DNA of 22,530 nucleotides, from NCBI GenBank assembly GCA_037178675.1, contig JAYMGJ010000484.1:1-22530 (forward strand). The letters are read 5' to 3'. Of this stretch, positions 1 through 9,044 are shown piece by piece. A program made the translations under genes and the position numbers. Below the pieces are notes generated by a model. It was not told where the DNA came from. It saw only the letters and a program-made list of their open reading frames with translations, and made no database searches. Position 1 is the first letter of the stretch. Every line of letters begins with the position of its first letter. This DNA comes from Scleroderma bovista (lineage: Eukaryota > Basidiomycota > Agaricomycetes > Boletales > Sclerodermataceae).

Positions 1-38
1 TGTAAGGTAAAACTCAGGCAAGACATGTCCATCTGTAA

Positions 39-872
39 TCAGCTCTCAGAGTCATGTCTGTTGCAATTTGAGGACCACATACTAGTACTAGTATCAATGC
101 TGGAACTTGAAGTACGGCGACACTTGCTTGGAATTTCACAAAGAGAGCTTCCACTGGTCCGGATGGTGTTCCGAATGTGCCCAAGATCAAACTCAGCACT
201 CTCTAGCCTTTTCTCCGCCTCGCGAGCTTGGCATTTGTAAAGATTCCCAAGTGTGATCGTTTCTTCCAGCTTGGCCTCTGCCAATGCCTGCTCAAGGCGG
301 CGCACCTTAAATTGAACCCTCGCAATATCAAGGACACACAGCGCTTCATCTTGCTCAAATTCTGCATGCTCAACCTCAATTGGGTCATCAAAGTTCGTCT
401 ATGACATCTTGCAGATCAGTAACTATAAGTAAAACATGATGGATCTTACCTTGTTTCGTTTGACCAATAAATGGTGTCCTTGAGAGACTGAGGACTTATT
501 TCCAGGTGAAACTTGACTCAGATGCTGCCGGAGGGGTGTGGGATTGAAAGGGACATTGGATAAGGACTTCCTCCTTCGTATGGCCCCAACAGCTGAGGGT
601 GTTCCTTTTAACAGACATTGGACACGCGGTTTGATATCTGTGCTGGGTTGGCGGAAGGTTGAGGATAACACAGTGGTCGGAATGGATTGAGATGAGTCGG
701 CGTTGGGAGTGGCAGGCAGAGTGCTTAACGAGGATTGCATTGCAGGTGGTATGCTAGTAAGAGGTTGGCCGGCTGTGCGAGCTGCGTTTGATGGGAGTAA
801 GGTACCAACAGGGTGCAGCTCTGACTGGGACTGCTCAGCAGATGCTACAGTTTCAGTCTGGTGAAGCATCAT
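39..872 (-). CDS. Hypothetical coiled-coil protein, two exons
   Basis: I do not recognise a named family. Two minus-strand exons join cleanly: 872-450, then a GT-AG intron at 449-399 (donor GTAAGA, acceptor ATAG), then 398-39. The phase is 0 on both sides and the product is about 260 residues. I chose the ATG at 872 because the open frame extends upstream only to a GTG at 902. The N-terminal half (about residues 1-140) is rich in Ser, Pro, Thr and Gln and looks disordered. It ends in a basic patch (RRRKS and KRNK). The second exon opens with an acidic stretch (FDDPIEVEHAEFEQDE) and then a charged, Leu/Ala-rich segment (RRLEQALAEAKLEE onward, about 60 residues) typical of a coiled coil, followed by a Ser-rich tail. 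It is divergent to the transposase, with about 135 bp between them, so it may be a second gene of that transposon. That is inference. Confidence 0.55.
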
Positions 873-1007
873 GAGAGGTTGAAAGTTTTTGTTGACACGC
901 ACAATTAGCGATTGCCTTGTGTTTGTACTAATATGATAACACAGCCGAACACCTGCAGGCCATCATGCAATACGTAGACCTGAAGTGAGTCCTCTCTTTT
1001 CTCACCG
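873..1007. promoter_or_regulatory. Candidate shared promoter between divergent genes
   Basis: This short gap lies between the start of the minus-strand coiled-coil gene and the first ATG of the plus-strand transposase frame. Any 5' control sequence for both genes must lie in or overlap it, unless there are unseen upstream exons. I see AT-rich sequence near 925-945 but no convincing TATA box, so the call rests on gene arrangement only. Confidence 0.25.
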
Positions 1008-1100
1008 ATGCCAACCTGTCCCAAGTGTCTCAAACAGTTTGACACTGCAAGAGGTGTCACACTCCACTGAGCACAACCCCGGTCCACCTGCAATGTCAAT
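1008..1100 (+). pseudogene. N-terminal C2H2/C2HC-like zinc finger of the transposase, with in-frame TGA
   Basis: The frame starting at ATG 1008 reads MPTCPKCLKQFDTARGVTLH, then TGA at 1068-1070, then AQPRSTC, and stays open into the main transposase exon at 1212. The spacing C-x2-C, a Phe, then H and a final C or H is the finger seen at the very start of Plavaka and KDZ-type basidiomycete transposases. The TGA falls right after the finger histidine. It could be a mutated Trp, Arg or Gln codon, a sequencing error, or evidence that this copy is dead. With the stop in place, translation could resume only at a downstream ATG, the first plausible one being 1212, and that product would lack the finger. 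Confidence 0.6.
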
Positions 1101-1211
1101 AGTAACTGGCACACAGAAGTAGTCTCAGCAACTACAGCTACTCGGGATCAACGCACAATCCAAGGCCTTTCCCCCTCTGCTTTCCATGCGCCATCTTCCG
1201 ATTTCTTCCCC

Positions 1212-4162
1212 ATGCCGGAGATTGACCCCGATTACATTGGGCCAGATGCATACTCCAACGGCGGGGAAAACAGATCCCCTTCTCCCACCCAGCCCCCTTT
1301 TGCAGAGCCCTCGCTATCACATGCTTCAGACAATGTTGGAAGGGTGGTGGTATATCTCAGTGGCACTGGTCTGGTTTATAAAGTTGGAGCAACCTTCATC
1401 AACCAGTTCGATGCTGACCCGTATTCTGCCTATCGGCAAATCAACGTCTTCTACCCCTTTTCTGGCCTCGACGATTGGAAGATGGCCAACTTTTTACTAA
1501 CATCTAAGCTCAGTATGAGCGCACTTGACAAATTTCTATCCTTGGAAGCGGTAAGCATTGTATCACTAGTTGATAGTATACTAATTCGAGCCATCTACTA
1601 GACGAAGAAAATGTCACTGTCATTTTGGACTGCGAAAGATCTTCGTGCACGGGCTGAACTTCTCCCATCAGGCCCACGATGGAACTTCAGGATTGTCGCC
1701 ACTGCGCATCCCACCAAGCAGCCAGTTCACTTATATTCCTGCAATGCTCTCGACTGCGTGGAGTCGCTCTTTAACCATCCATTCTTTGCAGGGAAGATGG
1801 ATTATACACCATTCCGTTTATTCACCACTGCAGAATGGATAGTGAGGGTTTTCACTGAGTGGATGAGTAGCAATGGAGCTTGGGACATGCAGGTAAGAGT
1901 TCGTATTCTCATTAGTCGTGGCATAAGTTTATTTTCAATACAAAGTCACAAGTACCAGAGAGCGCTACGCTCTGTGGAGTGGTCCTTTCCTCAGACAAGA
2001 CAAACATCACGAACATGTGCGGAGGGAGGGTCGCGCACCCGTTACTCATCAGTCTCGCCAATATCAAGATGGCTGTGCGGAATAAAGCATTGTCTCATGC
2101 CTTCCTCCTCCTCGCTTTTTTGCCAATTCCACAGTTCGTTCATGCTGTTCCAAGGATGCGCTCCGTCCTTGAAGCACGACTAATTCATTCCTGCCTCGAT
2201 ATCATTCTTGAACCTCTCAAGCAGGCAGCACGCATCGGTCGGATGATGTCGGACCCTGTTGGAAACCTCCGATACTGCTTCACCCCCTTGGTATCCTACA
2301 TTGTTGACACACCCGAGGCGTGTCTGTTAGCGTGTGTGCGCGGCAATACATCGCCTATTACCACTGTGATGTATAAGGACTTCAGGGACCCACATCGCCA
2401 CCCACCTCGCACCGCCGCACTCACCCTGTCCCAGCTCGCTTCAATTCAGTGCAATCCCCAGGACGTTTCTCAGTACTTTGCAGCATGCGAGCCTTTTCGA
2501 CTCAGTGGCGTATCGCTCCCCTTCTTCCGTGAGTGGCCGCTCTCGGATCCGTCTCAATTCTTCACCCCTGAAGCCTTACACTACTGGCATCGCATGTTCT
2601 GGGACCACGATGTACACTGGTGCATCCAAGCTCTTGGAGCTACTGAGCTTGATTTCCAATTCTCAATCATCCAGCCAATTACAGGCCTTCACCATTTTAG
2701 CAACGGAATCACGAAGCTGAAGCAGGTGGGTGGACGAATACAAAGAGAAATCCAGCGATATATAATTGCTGTCATCGCTGGTGCTACTTCCCCTGATGTT
2801 GTCACATCACTCCGTGCTCTCATGGAGTTCCGGTACTTTTCACAAGCCCCCACCATTACTTCGATTACCCGTGACAAGATCAAACGTGCACTACAAGAGT
2901 TTCATGACCATAAACACGCAATAATTGAGGGTGGCCTTCGCCGTGGCCAGAAGACCAATGCTATCCTCGAGCATTGGCATATTCCAAAGCTCGAGTTGGC
3001 ACAGGGTGTTGTTCCTAGCATCGAACGGGTCGGTTCCCTCCTCCAGTGGTCAGCAGATACCACAGAACATGCCCATATTGAAGTTGTTAAGGATCCCGCT
3101 TCTACCACCAACAATCACAACTATGAGTCTCAGATTTGCTGGTGCCTGGATCATCTCGAGAAGTGCCGACGTTTTGATACTGCGGTCACACTTCATAAAT
3201 TAGCCCAATCAGCTCCTCAGACGATTGACTCTCAGCCTCATGACGACATTGCAGATAGTCATGCGTCTGTCTTGGATGAGATATGGACTCCAGAACGGGG
3301 CAAGACCAATTTCTTTAGCGTTGCTACTCGGCTGGCTGCAGATCCAAACCCTACGCTTCCATTGCAAACATTTATCGGTGGCTCGACTGCAATTCATCTC
3401 AACCTTAGCCCTTCACTCTGCCATGCTCCTGTCGACCGTGTGGCAGAAATCTTCGATCTTCCTGACCTTTGTGGAGCACTCGGTGACTATCTCAACCGCG
3501 AGGGTTCATTAACACAGAATTTCCATTCCTTTGGAGGTCAGAGAAGGTGCCCACCAGATGTGCACCTTCCATTCAACGACCTTCATGTGTGGTTTCGAGT
3601 TCGCCTCCAGCAAAAGTCTTACTATGACCCATCCAGTATTTCATCAACCTTTTCTGCTCATGCACACCCACCAGATAATAAATGGAAGTACGGACGTTAT
3701 GACGCAGCTATCTTGAATGTAGACCAAGCAGAAAAGTGGCCATCAAGTGGTTTGCGAGGTATGTTTCACCTATTGCACCTATACTCTTATCCATCTTTCA
3801 CAGGTCATGTTGTTGTCCATACCCGTCTCATCATGTGTCCCGTCTTCCCCAGAGGAAAGGTCAGCCCATTCACAAACCATTTCCTGGTTTATGTCCAGCG
3901 GTTCGACATCGTCCCGCAAGCCAATGGCTCAGCTGTTGAGCATACCACTGGCTTGCATGTCCTGAAGAGAGCCACACGTGCATCAGGGTCCGTGCTTGGA
4001 GAAGTATTTCCATTGGATCAGATCAGATCATATGCTCATATCATTCCCCGCTTTGACCGTACTGCAGATAACCAGTTCACCACGAATAATAGTATTCATT
4101 TTTCACAGTCATTCTTTTTGAACAAGTACTTTGACAAAGATTTCTTTTATACCATCTCTTGA
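1212..4162 (+). CDS. Plavaka-type transposase with C-terminal DUF6830-like region
   Basis: Four exons join in frame: 1212-1550, 1602-1892, 1946-3758 and 3804-4162. The introns are 51, 53 and 45 nt, all GT-AG, and the product is about 933 residues. Exon 1 carries the family wording INVFYPFSGLDDWKMANF. Exon 2 has AKDLRARAELLPSGPRW and AEWIVRVFTEWM. Exon 3 opens with ATLCGVVLSSDKTNI, followed by GGRVAHPLLISLANI, HYWHRMFWDHD and QWSADTTEHAHI. The last third (about residue 680 on, from FIGGSTAIHLNL through VWFRVRLQQKSYYDPSS and GRYDAAILNVD) is DUF6830-like. The third intron is a multiple of three and could be read through, but removing it restores the expected SSGLRG-HVVVHTRL wording. The C-terminal stop is in the usual place. 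Plavaka elements are cut-and-paste DNA transposons grouped with CACTA. I could not assign the catalytic acidic residues with certainty. The finger-coding start at 1008 is cut off by a TGA, so activity is doubtful even though the rest is intact. Confidence 0.85.
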
Positions 4163-4319
4163 TCATCATGCTGTTGTAGTACTAGGGTGTACTAGATAGT
4201 CTACAGTTGTTGATTACTTGGTTTCTGTCTATGGATTATCTACTACTACACCACATTCTGAATGATATGGAACAAATTGACTCAAAGGGATTGGTATGTT
4301 AATCAAACTAAAGATAAAC
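4163..4319. other. Intergenic gap after the transposase
   Basis: AT-rich, with repeated GTACTAG and CTACTAC words. This probably holds the transposase 3' untranslated region and polyadenylation signal. I see no gene here. Confidence 0.4.
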
Positions 4320-5587
4320 CACTTACAGTATTTGGGTGATAATGGCAACACCGGTGATGTGGGTGAATATTTTGGAGACGACAGGGACATTTGCACAGGT
4401 GCTATGGGGCAGCGAATTACCCAAAACACATACATGCTATACAAAATAAAGCACAAACATCTGGATTAGTAGTTTGTTTGGGGAAAAAAGAGCCATGCTG
4501 GGTGAATCTGGACATAAAACATTCTGGTCAGCTGCTCACAAAATGTCAGAAGAGCAGAGCTTACATCTTGGTGATGTGGGGCTGAAAGAGGGGCTAGTCG
4601 GTGAGTATCACGGCGAGGTCGGACTGAAGGATGGGGACTGTGGGCTGTAGCGGGGTGATGTAGGTGAGAAAGAGAAAGAAGGTGACGTAGGGGAATACTC
4701 AGAACTCAGAACTCACTGGTGAGTAACCCGGCGACATGAGATTGAGCACAGGTGAAGTCAGAGAGTAGGTAGGGGATGTGGCTCCTCAGCTCTGATCATA
4801 AAACGGCGGGGATGTCACATATGGTGATGTACCGAATGGTGAAGTAGCACTTGCATGTGGAGACTATGGGACATAGGGCGATGTAGGCGAATATGCATTT
4901 GGCGAGCTCGGGCTGTACCCAGGACCAGCAGGCGACATGCCTCCAGCACCCAGTGGACTCTGGCCATATGGAAGGAATGAGAAATTAGCAGGATCATCGT
5001 CGCCATTGACTGGAAGGATGGGGACTATGGGCTGCAGCAGGGTGACGTAGGTGAGAAAGAAGGTGACATAGGGGAATACTAAGGACTCGTTGGTGAGTAA
5101 CCCGGCGATGTGAGATTGAGCGCAGGTGAAGTCGGAGAGTAGGTAGGGGATGTGGCTCCTCGGCTCCGATCATAAAACGGGGACATCACATATGGTGATG
5201 TACCGAATGGTGAAGGCACCTGCATATGGAGACTGTGGGACATAGGGCGATGTAGGCGAATATGCATTTGGTGGGCTCGGGCTGTACCCAGGACCAGCAG
5301 GTGACATGCCTCCAGCACCCAGTGGACTCTGGCCATATGGAAGGAATGAGAAATTAGCAGGATCATTGCTGCCATTGACGGCGGCGGAGAGAATGCTGCG
5401 GATTCGCCCTTGAAGTTACTCTTTGACCAGGCTGGCAAGTTGGTATCGTAGGGTGTCATGGCCACCTGACCAGGAGTCATCCCGCCATCTGCATGCGCTG
5501 CGAGCATGTTCTGTACAAGCAGTTGATGGTTGATGATGGTGTCCTTGAGCATGTCAATGTCAAGTGCAATGTTGAATCCACCTGTTC
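4320..5587 (-). pseudogene. RPB1: RPB1 C-terminal (CTD) fragment, tandemly duplicated and frame-broken
   Basis: On the minus strand, 5552-5079 begins with MLKDTIINHQLLVQNML and GGMTPGQVAMTPYD. This is the stretch just before the CTD of the largest RNA polymerase II subunit. It then shifts frame and returns to wording such as SPTYSPTSPALNL and GYSPTSP, the Y-S-P-T-S-P-x heptad that is phosphorylated during transcription. More heptads appear near 4330-4400 (SSPKYSPTSPVLPLSP). In between, about 370-385 bp is present twice in tandem (about 4622-5010 and 5008-5379), so the pre-CTD and early CTD region is read twice. Frames change several times and no single open frame covers it. A functional CTD would be one uninterrupted series of heptads, so I call this a broken copy. 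Confidence 0.85.
4622..5379. repeat. Tandem duplication of about 370-385 bp inside the RPB1 CTD pseudogene
   Basis: The block around 4622-5010 is repeated at about 5008-5379. Shared landmarks include GGTGAGTAACCCGGCGA, GATCATAAAACGG, CATATGGTGATGTACCGAAT and GGGCTGTACCCAGGACCAGC. The two copies differ by scattered substitutions and by short indels, which account for the 386-bp offset at one end and 369-bp offset at the other. The differences show the duplication is not brand new. Confidence 0.85.
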
Positions 5588-5869
5588 CTAGAGGTGAACA
5601 CTATGAATGCCTGGTACACCGCGCAGACTGACCGAGCTCAACATTGTGTTCTCCAGCTGGTGGAGGAAAATGTCTTCTTCAACCACACCGAGGCCATCAT
5701 CGTCTTTATCTCCACCTCCAAGAACACAACACCAAATGACCAGTTTCTCCGAGTTATCTTCGCTCCAAATGATGAACAAGTCCATCTTGAAGCTCTCTGC
5801 AATGCATCCAGCTACGTACGCCATCATGAGCTTGCAATAGATCATCCGTGCACGGTGAAAAGATAACAA
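5588..5869 (-). pseudogene. RPB1: RPB1 core fragment (after the trigger-loop region)
   Basis: Read on the minus strand this gives MMAYVAGCIAESFKMDLF, IWSEDNSEKLVI, GGGDKDDDGLG, EEDIFLHQLENTML and SVSLRGVPGI. This matches the conserved RPB1 stretch that normally follows the trigger-loop region and precedes the CTD linker. It is colinear with the fragment at 6131-6331, and the text between them (LRLVLN and HRARMI) would join directly if the interruption at 5870-6130 were absent. This part is nearly free of damage. It is a piece of the same broken gene, not an independent one. Confidence 0.85.
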
Positions 5870-6130
5870 TGTGTTTGGGTGGCTGCTCCCTCAGATGAGG
5901 TGCATTCGACCCAGGGACTTCTGGAGGTCTGGCAAGGCTCCCAAGGACTAAGGAGACTAAGAAACTAGAGAGTGGAAGGGTGGTTTAGTCACTCCAAGAC
6001 TGAGCTCAAAGATATACACTGAAGAGAAGGATTTTTTTTGCTTAGTAAGCTAAGTACAAGCCTACATAGCTAAGGTAAGAGTTCAGTATCAGTACTACCA
6101 ATCTACACACCCAGAGACAGGACTGTCTCT
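5870..6130. mobile_element. About 250-bp insertion interrupting RPB1 homology
   Basis: RPB1 homology stops at about 6140 on one side and resumes at about 5870 on the other, within one conserved motif (LELDRAKM in the family). The intervening sequence has no coding character. It has a T8 run at 6032-6039, TAAGCTAAGTAC-like words, and a repeated CTAAGGA or CTAAGAAAC motif near 5945-5965. It could be a small non-autonomous element or a diverged intron plus insertion. I see no clear terminal repeats, and the target duplication is uncertain. Confidence 0.4.
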
Positions 6131-6331
6131 ACAATGGTTGAGGACAAGACGAAGAAGCCACGGGGACTGCAAATGGAGCTTCGACTTGATCTCTTCATCC
6201 GGAATAGCAAAGAACAATTCCACAAAGACAGAGTCCTCCTCGATAATGGTAGATGTCAGGTCAGGGTCGTACCATATCTCAACAGCAGCAGTAACTGTGC
6301 GCAAGGACATAAACGCCAGCTCCTGCTGCAC
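6131..6331 (-). pseudogene. RPB1: RPB1 core fragment
   Basis: The minus strand reads MQQELAFMSLRTVTAAVEIW, YDPDLTSTIIEEDS and FFAIPDEEIKSKLHLQSPWL, a well-conserved RPB1 segment just downstream of the trigger loop. It follows the fragment at 6342-6610 in normal gene order. It runs out of homology after LLRLVL, where the foreign block begins. Confidence 0.85.
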
Positions 6332-6341
6332 ATTCTTGCCA

Positions 6342-6610
6342 TCATCCTACCCCCTGCAATATCAACAACAACGGTGTCTTGATGTTTGTCGCAACATTGA
6401 TGATCTCCTTGAGATGTGGTACACCGGCAAGCGTGATGTTCTTGCTGGATACACCAGCATAGTGGAATGTGTTCAGTGTCATCTGTGTTGCAGGTTCACC
6501 GATCGACTGGGCAGATAGCATTCCGCACATCTCACCGGGATTAACAAGGGACTGGTTGAACCTTGTCAAGCACCCATTCGAATGCCTCGCGGTTGAGATG
6601 AAACACTGCA
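6342..6610 (-). pseudogene. RPB1: RPB1 trigger-loop fragment
   Basis: Read on the minus strand, 6607-6570 gives [13 protein letters not shown], then shifts frame to [37 protein letters not shown] and [14 protein letters not shown]. This is the bridge-helix-adjacent and trigger-loop region that closes over the active site of RNA polymerase II. The frame shift within about 20 codons of the start, and a second break after NIKTP, show it is not expressed as a normal subunit. The homology begins directly after a CAG at a splice-acceptor-like TGCAG (about 6609), where the HSP70-derived block ends. Confidence 0.85.
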
Positions 6611-6639
6611 TTGGCTCACGAGATAAGGAATGCTTGCAT

Positions 6640-7425
6640 CAATGTTGGGTTCTTCTACAGTGAGCGTCGAAGTCTCACTGATCTTCTCCTGAATTTGATC
6701 GGCAGTCACAGAAGCATCGCTGGTGAGACCCTCCGCAGACAATTCATGAAGCTCCTCAACAAATTTGGAGACCTTGACTTTCTCGGCAGCATCAAGCTGA
6801 TCCTTGAACTCGTTCATCGCTGTGGAAACAGTTTTAGTGGAGTTAATAACACAGTGCGATGACAATTTACCCCTCTCCGTGTCAGCACCTATTGATTCAC
6901 CCTTGTTCGCCTCCTCGATAAGGTGACGATGAGCTTTGTCGGCCTCAGCATACTTCTCCGCATCGGAGATCATGCGTTCAATGTCTTTGTCATTGAGACC
7001 TGACGAAGATGCAATGGTCATAGATTGGTCCTGGCCAGTTGCCTTGTCCTTGGCAGTAACGTGAACAATGCCATCTGCAGGTCATTAGCTGAATGCCCAC
7101 CACCGATTCGCCAACTTACCGGCATCGATGTCAAACGTGATTTCGATCTGGGGCACACCCTTGGGAGCAGGTGGAATGCCAACAAGGTTAAAGTTGCCAA
7201 GGATCTTGTTGTCCCTGACGAGTTCACGTTCACCCTGGAAGATCTTGACTTCAATGATGGCAGTCTGGCCGTCAGCAGCCATCAAGAAGACCTGTGACTT
7301 CTTCGTGGGGGTGGTCGTGTTACGGGTGATGAGTTTGGTCATGATGCCACCAAGGGTTTCGATACCAAGAGAGGGGGGGGTAACGTCGAGAAGGAGGATG
7401 TCAGTGACATTTCCTGAGAGCACAC
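6640..7425 (-). pseudogene. SSC1: Mitochondrial HSP70 (Ssc1-type) C-terminal fragment embedded in RPB1
   Basis: The fragment starts at [20 protein letters not shown], the hydrophobic linker between the nucleotide- and substrate-binding domains. It continues through [32 protein letters not shown] and [18 protein letters not shown], then an intron (about 7122-7083, GTAAGT to CTGCAG), then MTIASSSGLNDKDIERM, KYAEADKAHRHLIEEANK, a second intron (about 6870-6820) and NEFKDQLDAAEKVKVSKFVE. Homology fades after QIQEKISETS (about 6660). The whole substrate-binding domain and much of the helical lid are present and the ATPase domain is missing. The wording (DKDIERM, EEANK) points to the mitochondrial chaperone rather than cytosolic HSP70. 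Two introns are kept, so the copy is DNA-level and not from a processed transcript. Confidence 0.85.
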
Positions 7426-7934
7426 ACAGTGCGTCGCGTGTACGTGCATCCGGAACGTAAGTGATGCATTCGCCTGTGCCTCTCTGCTGAGCGGGTCATC
7501 GCCAAGTACAGCAAGTAGTCTCTCCACGAGCGCCCGGACCACATCGACAATGTACACAGGATCAAGATTGCTTGGTTTCTGCCTATCAATATGGAATATC
7601 TGCGCCGCATTCTGGATAATCCGATAAAGATTGATGGGCATATAATGTGGGGTGAGGCCATCTGCGCGAGGAAAGATGAAAGTGTGCAGCTCCTGCCTGT
7701 CCTTCACAAGCCGTCCATACTCCTCATCGAACTTCGCTTGCAACTCCAATGAGCTATCGTCGATCCCGATCTGCAGAACTCCTGGAAGGAACCCTCCTTC
7801 TTTATCCGTCACATCGACCCAATACTTGTGCTCAAACTCCTTGTTACTCAGCGTGAACATATTTCTTTTGTTGCTCGATGAACACTCTGTCCATCCCGTC
7901 TTCACCATAGATAAACTGGATGAGGTCGCCTAGA
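7426..7934 (-). pseudogene. RPB1: RPB1 core fragment ending at the HSP70 junction
   Basis: The minus strand reads [20 protein letters not shown], changes frame, and continues as [75 protein letters not shown] and [19 protein letters not shown]. In an intact gene this continues with an ATLATRR-like motif. Here it ends at ATHC and passes directly into the HSP70 linker at 7421-7430, where a short GTGTG run could have served as microhomology. It is the longest nearly clean stretch of the RPB1 copy (about 165 residues). Confidence 0.85.
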
Positions 7935-8115
7935 GAGTTGTGTACAGTAGAGTCGTAATGGACCATGACGTCCGATGATGCTCATGGCAGGCTTATTTGC
8001 CTGAGGTGAGATAATCTGGACGACGAGTTTAGGTGCCAGCCAGAGAACATGAAAGTGGGGGGATGAACCTGGAGGGGTGCCCATGTGATTTGTGATAGCT
8101 CTTCCCGGGTCTCCT
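7935..8115 (-). pseudogene. RPB1: RPB1 fragment, repeat copy D
   Basis: From 8130 downward the minus strand reads EETREELSQITWAPLQ, then an intron-like stretch beginning GTTCATCC and ending GTCCAG, then [13 protein letters not shown]. It then jumps to [16 protein letters not shown], which in an intact gene lies several hundred codons later. The same exon-intron-exon block recurs near 8440-8545 and 8840-8940. The block is therefore both duplicated and joined to a distant part of the gene by an internal deletion. Confidence 0.75.
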
Positions 8116-8590
8116 CAAATTGGGGTATAATACCTGCCCGTCATCAACATGTGCAGCGATTTTAACGATGCATGGGGATACTCACTGAATGTTCATTTCA
8201 TCTCCGTCGAAATCAGCATTGTAAGGAGGCATGACAGAGAGGTTCAGACGAAAGGTGGATGTTGATTCCGAGGGATAACCATATTCGGGATTTGTTTTCC
8301 TGTCCAGAGTGGTTTGGGTTTGATTATAGCAGGTGTGGGGACATGGCCATCCCAGTCTGGGAGCCAAAGAAGGATTTTTGGACTTGCGTCCAGTCGAAAG
8401 ATGTGTCTTGGAGGATAAATTTGCGGATACCACAAAGCGTATCTTGGACGATGCCCATGGCAGGCTTATTTGCCTGAGGTGAGATAACTTGGACAAATCT
8501 AGGTGCCAGCAAACACAAAGGTGGGGGATACGAACCTGGAGAAGCATGCAATTTACAATAGCTCCACGCCCTCCAAACTCCGCATTGAGC
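8116..8590 (-). pseudogene. RPB1: RPB1 fragment, repeat copy C, including the catalytic Mg-binding motif
   Basis: In gene direction this block reads an intron-like segment, then [61 protein letters not shown], then [20 protein letters not shown] at about 8240-8187. NADFDGD is the universal motif holding the catalytic magnesium of RNA polymerase. In an intact gene NADFDGD comes before the QANKP segment, so here the order is reversed by duplication or rearrangement. A donor-like GTGAGT follows DEMNIQ, matching a normal intron position. Several frame changes break it. Confidence 0.8.
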
Positions 8591-8945
8591 TTCACCTGTA
8601 ACTCCAACGAACTACCATCAATCCCGATCTGAAGAACCTCTCGTTTATCCATCATGTCGACCTGGTACTTGTCCTCAAACCTAGCACAAACGTATCGATC
8701 TTTTGTCATTCGATGAACGCTCCATCCTTCCCAGGGTGAGGTCGTCTAGTAAGTTGTGCATGGTCAAGTTGTACTGAACCACGACGTCCTTGAGAGCCTT
8801 GACCAGCCTATGCTGAATATACCCCATCTCATGATACCACAGAGTATATCTTGGGCGATACCTATGGTCATTGGGCTTCAAGATAATCTGGATGGCGAAT
8901 TCAGGTGTCAGCAATGAACACAGAGGGGGTACAAACCTGGAGAGG
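8591..8945 (-). pseudogene. RPB1: RPB1 fragment, repeat copy B
   Basis: Starting near 8943 the minus strand has a GTTTGTACCCCC intron-like segment ending CATCCAG. A degraded IISPQA and GIAQDILCGI follow, then a jump to GYIQHRLVKALKDVVVQYNL and NLLDDLTLG, and then [20 protein letters not shown] and [14 protein letters not shown] (ending about 8575). The jump removes most of the intervening RPB1 core. The end of this block is in turn followed by copy C, which restarts further upstream in the gene. The FVYGED and FLPGV motifs are reduced or missing. Confidence 0.75.
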
Positions 8946-9044
8946 TACCCATGCGATTTGCGGTAGCTCAGTTCTCCTCAGAGCATTTGGAAATTGTGGT
9001 ACTTGCAAATTGTTTCACAGCAAGCCTTATGTGAGGATGGTAAC

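Larger units (their letters stand above)
1008..4162 (+). mobile_element. Plavaka-type (CACTA-like) DNA transposon body; ends not found
   Basis: The transposase marks this as a class II transposon copy. I could not find a convincing pair of terminal inverted repeats or a target duplication, so only the coding body is given. Just downstream, 4177-4200 is rich in TAGTACTAG-like words, and 78-93 in the neighbouring gene carries ACTAGTACTAGT. These could be remnants of subterminal repeats but are too short to rely on. If the divergent coiled-coil gene belongs to the element, it spans at least 39-4162. Confidence 0.6.

Noticed and set aside
4177..4200. Terminal repeat of the Plavaka element (TAGTACTAG words)
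   Set aside because: The similar words near 78-93 are too short and lie inside the neighbouring coding exon, so no defined terminal repeat pair can be claimed.
5900..5960. tRNA-like B-box (GGTCGAATGC on the minus strand) suggesting a SINE
   Set aside because: The match to the B-box consensus is imperfect, and there is no A-box at proper spacing and no clear 3' tail or target duplication.
7128..7460. Plus-strand 110-codon frame
   Set aside because: It is the antisense shadow of the HSP70 fragment, which is clearly read on the minus strand.
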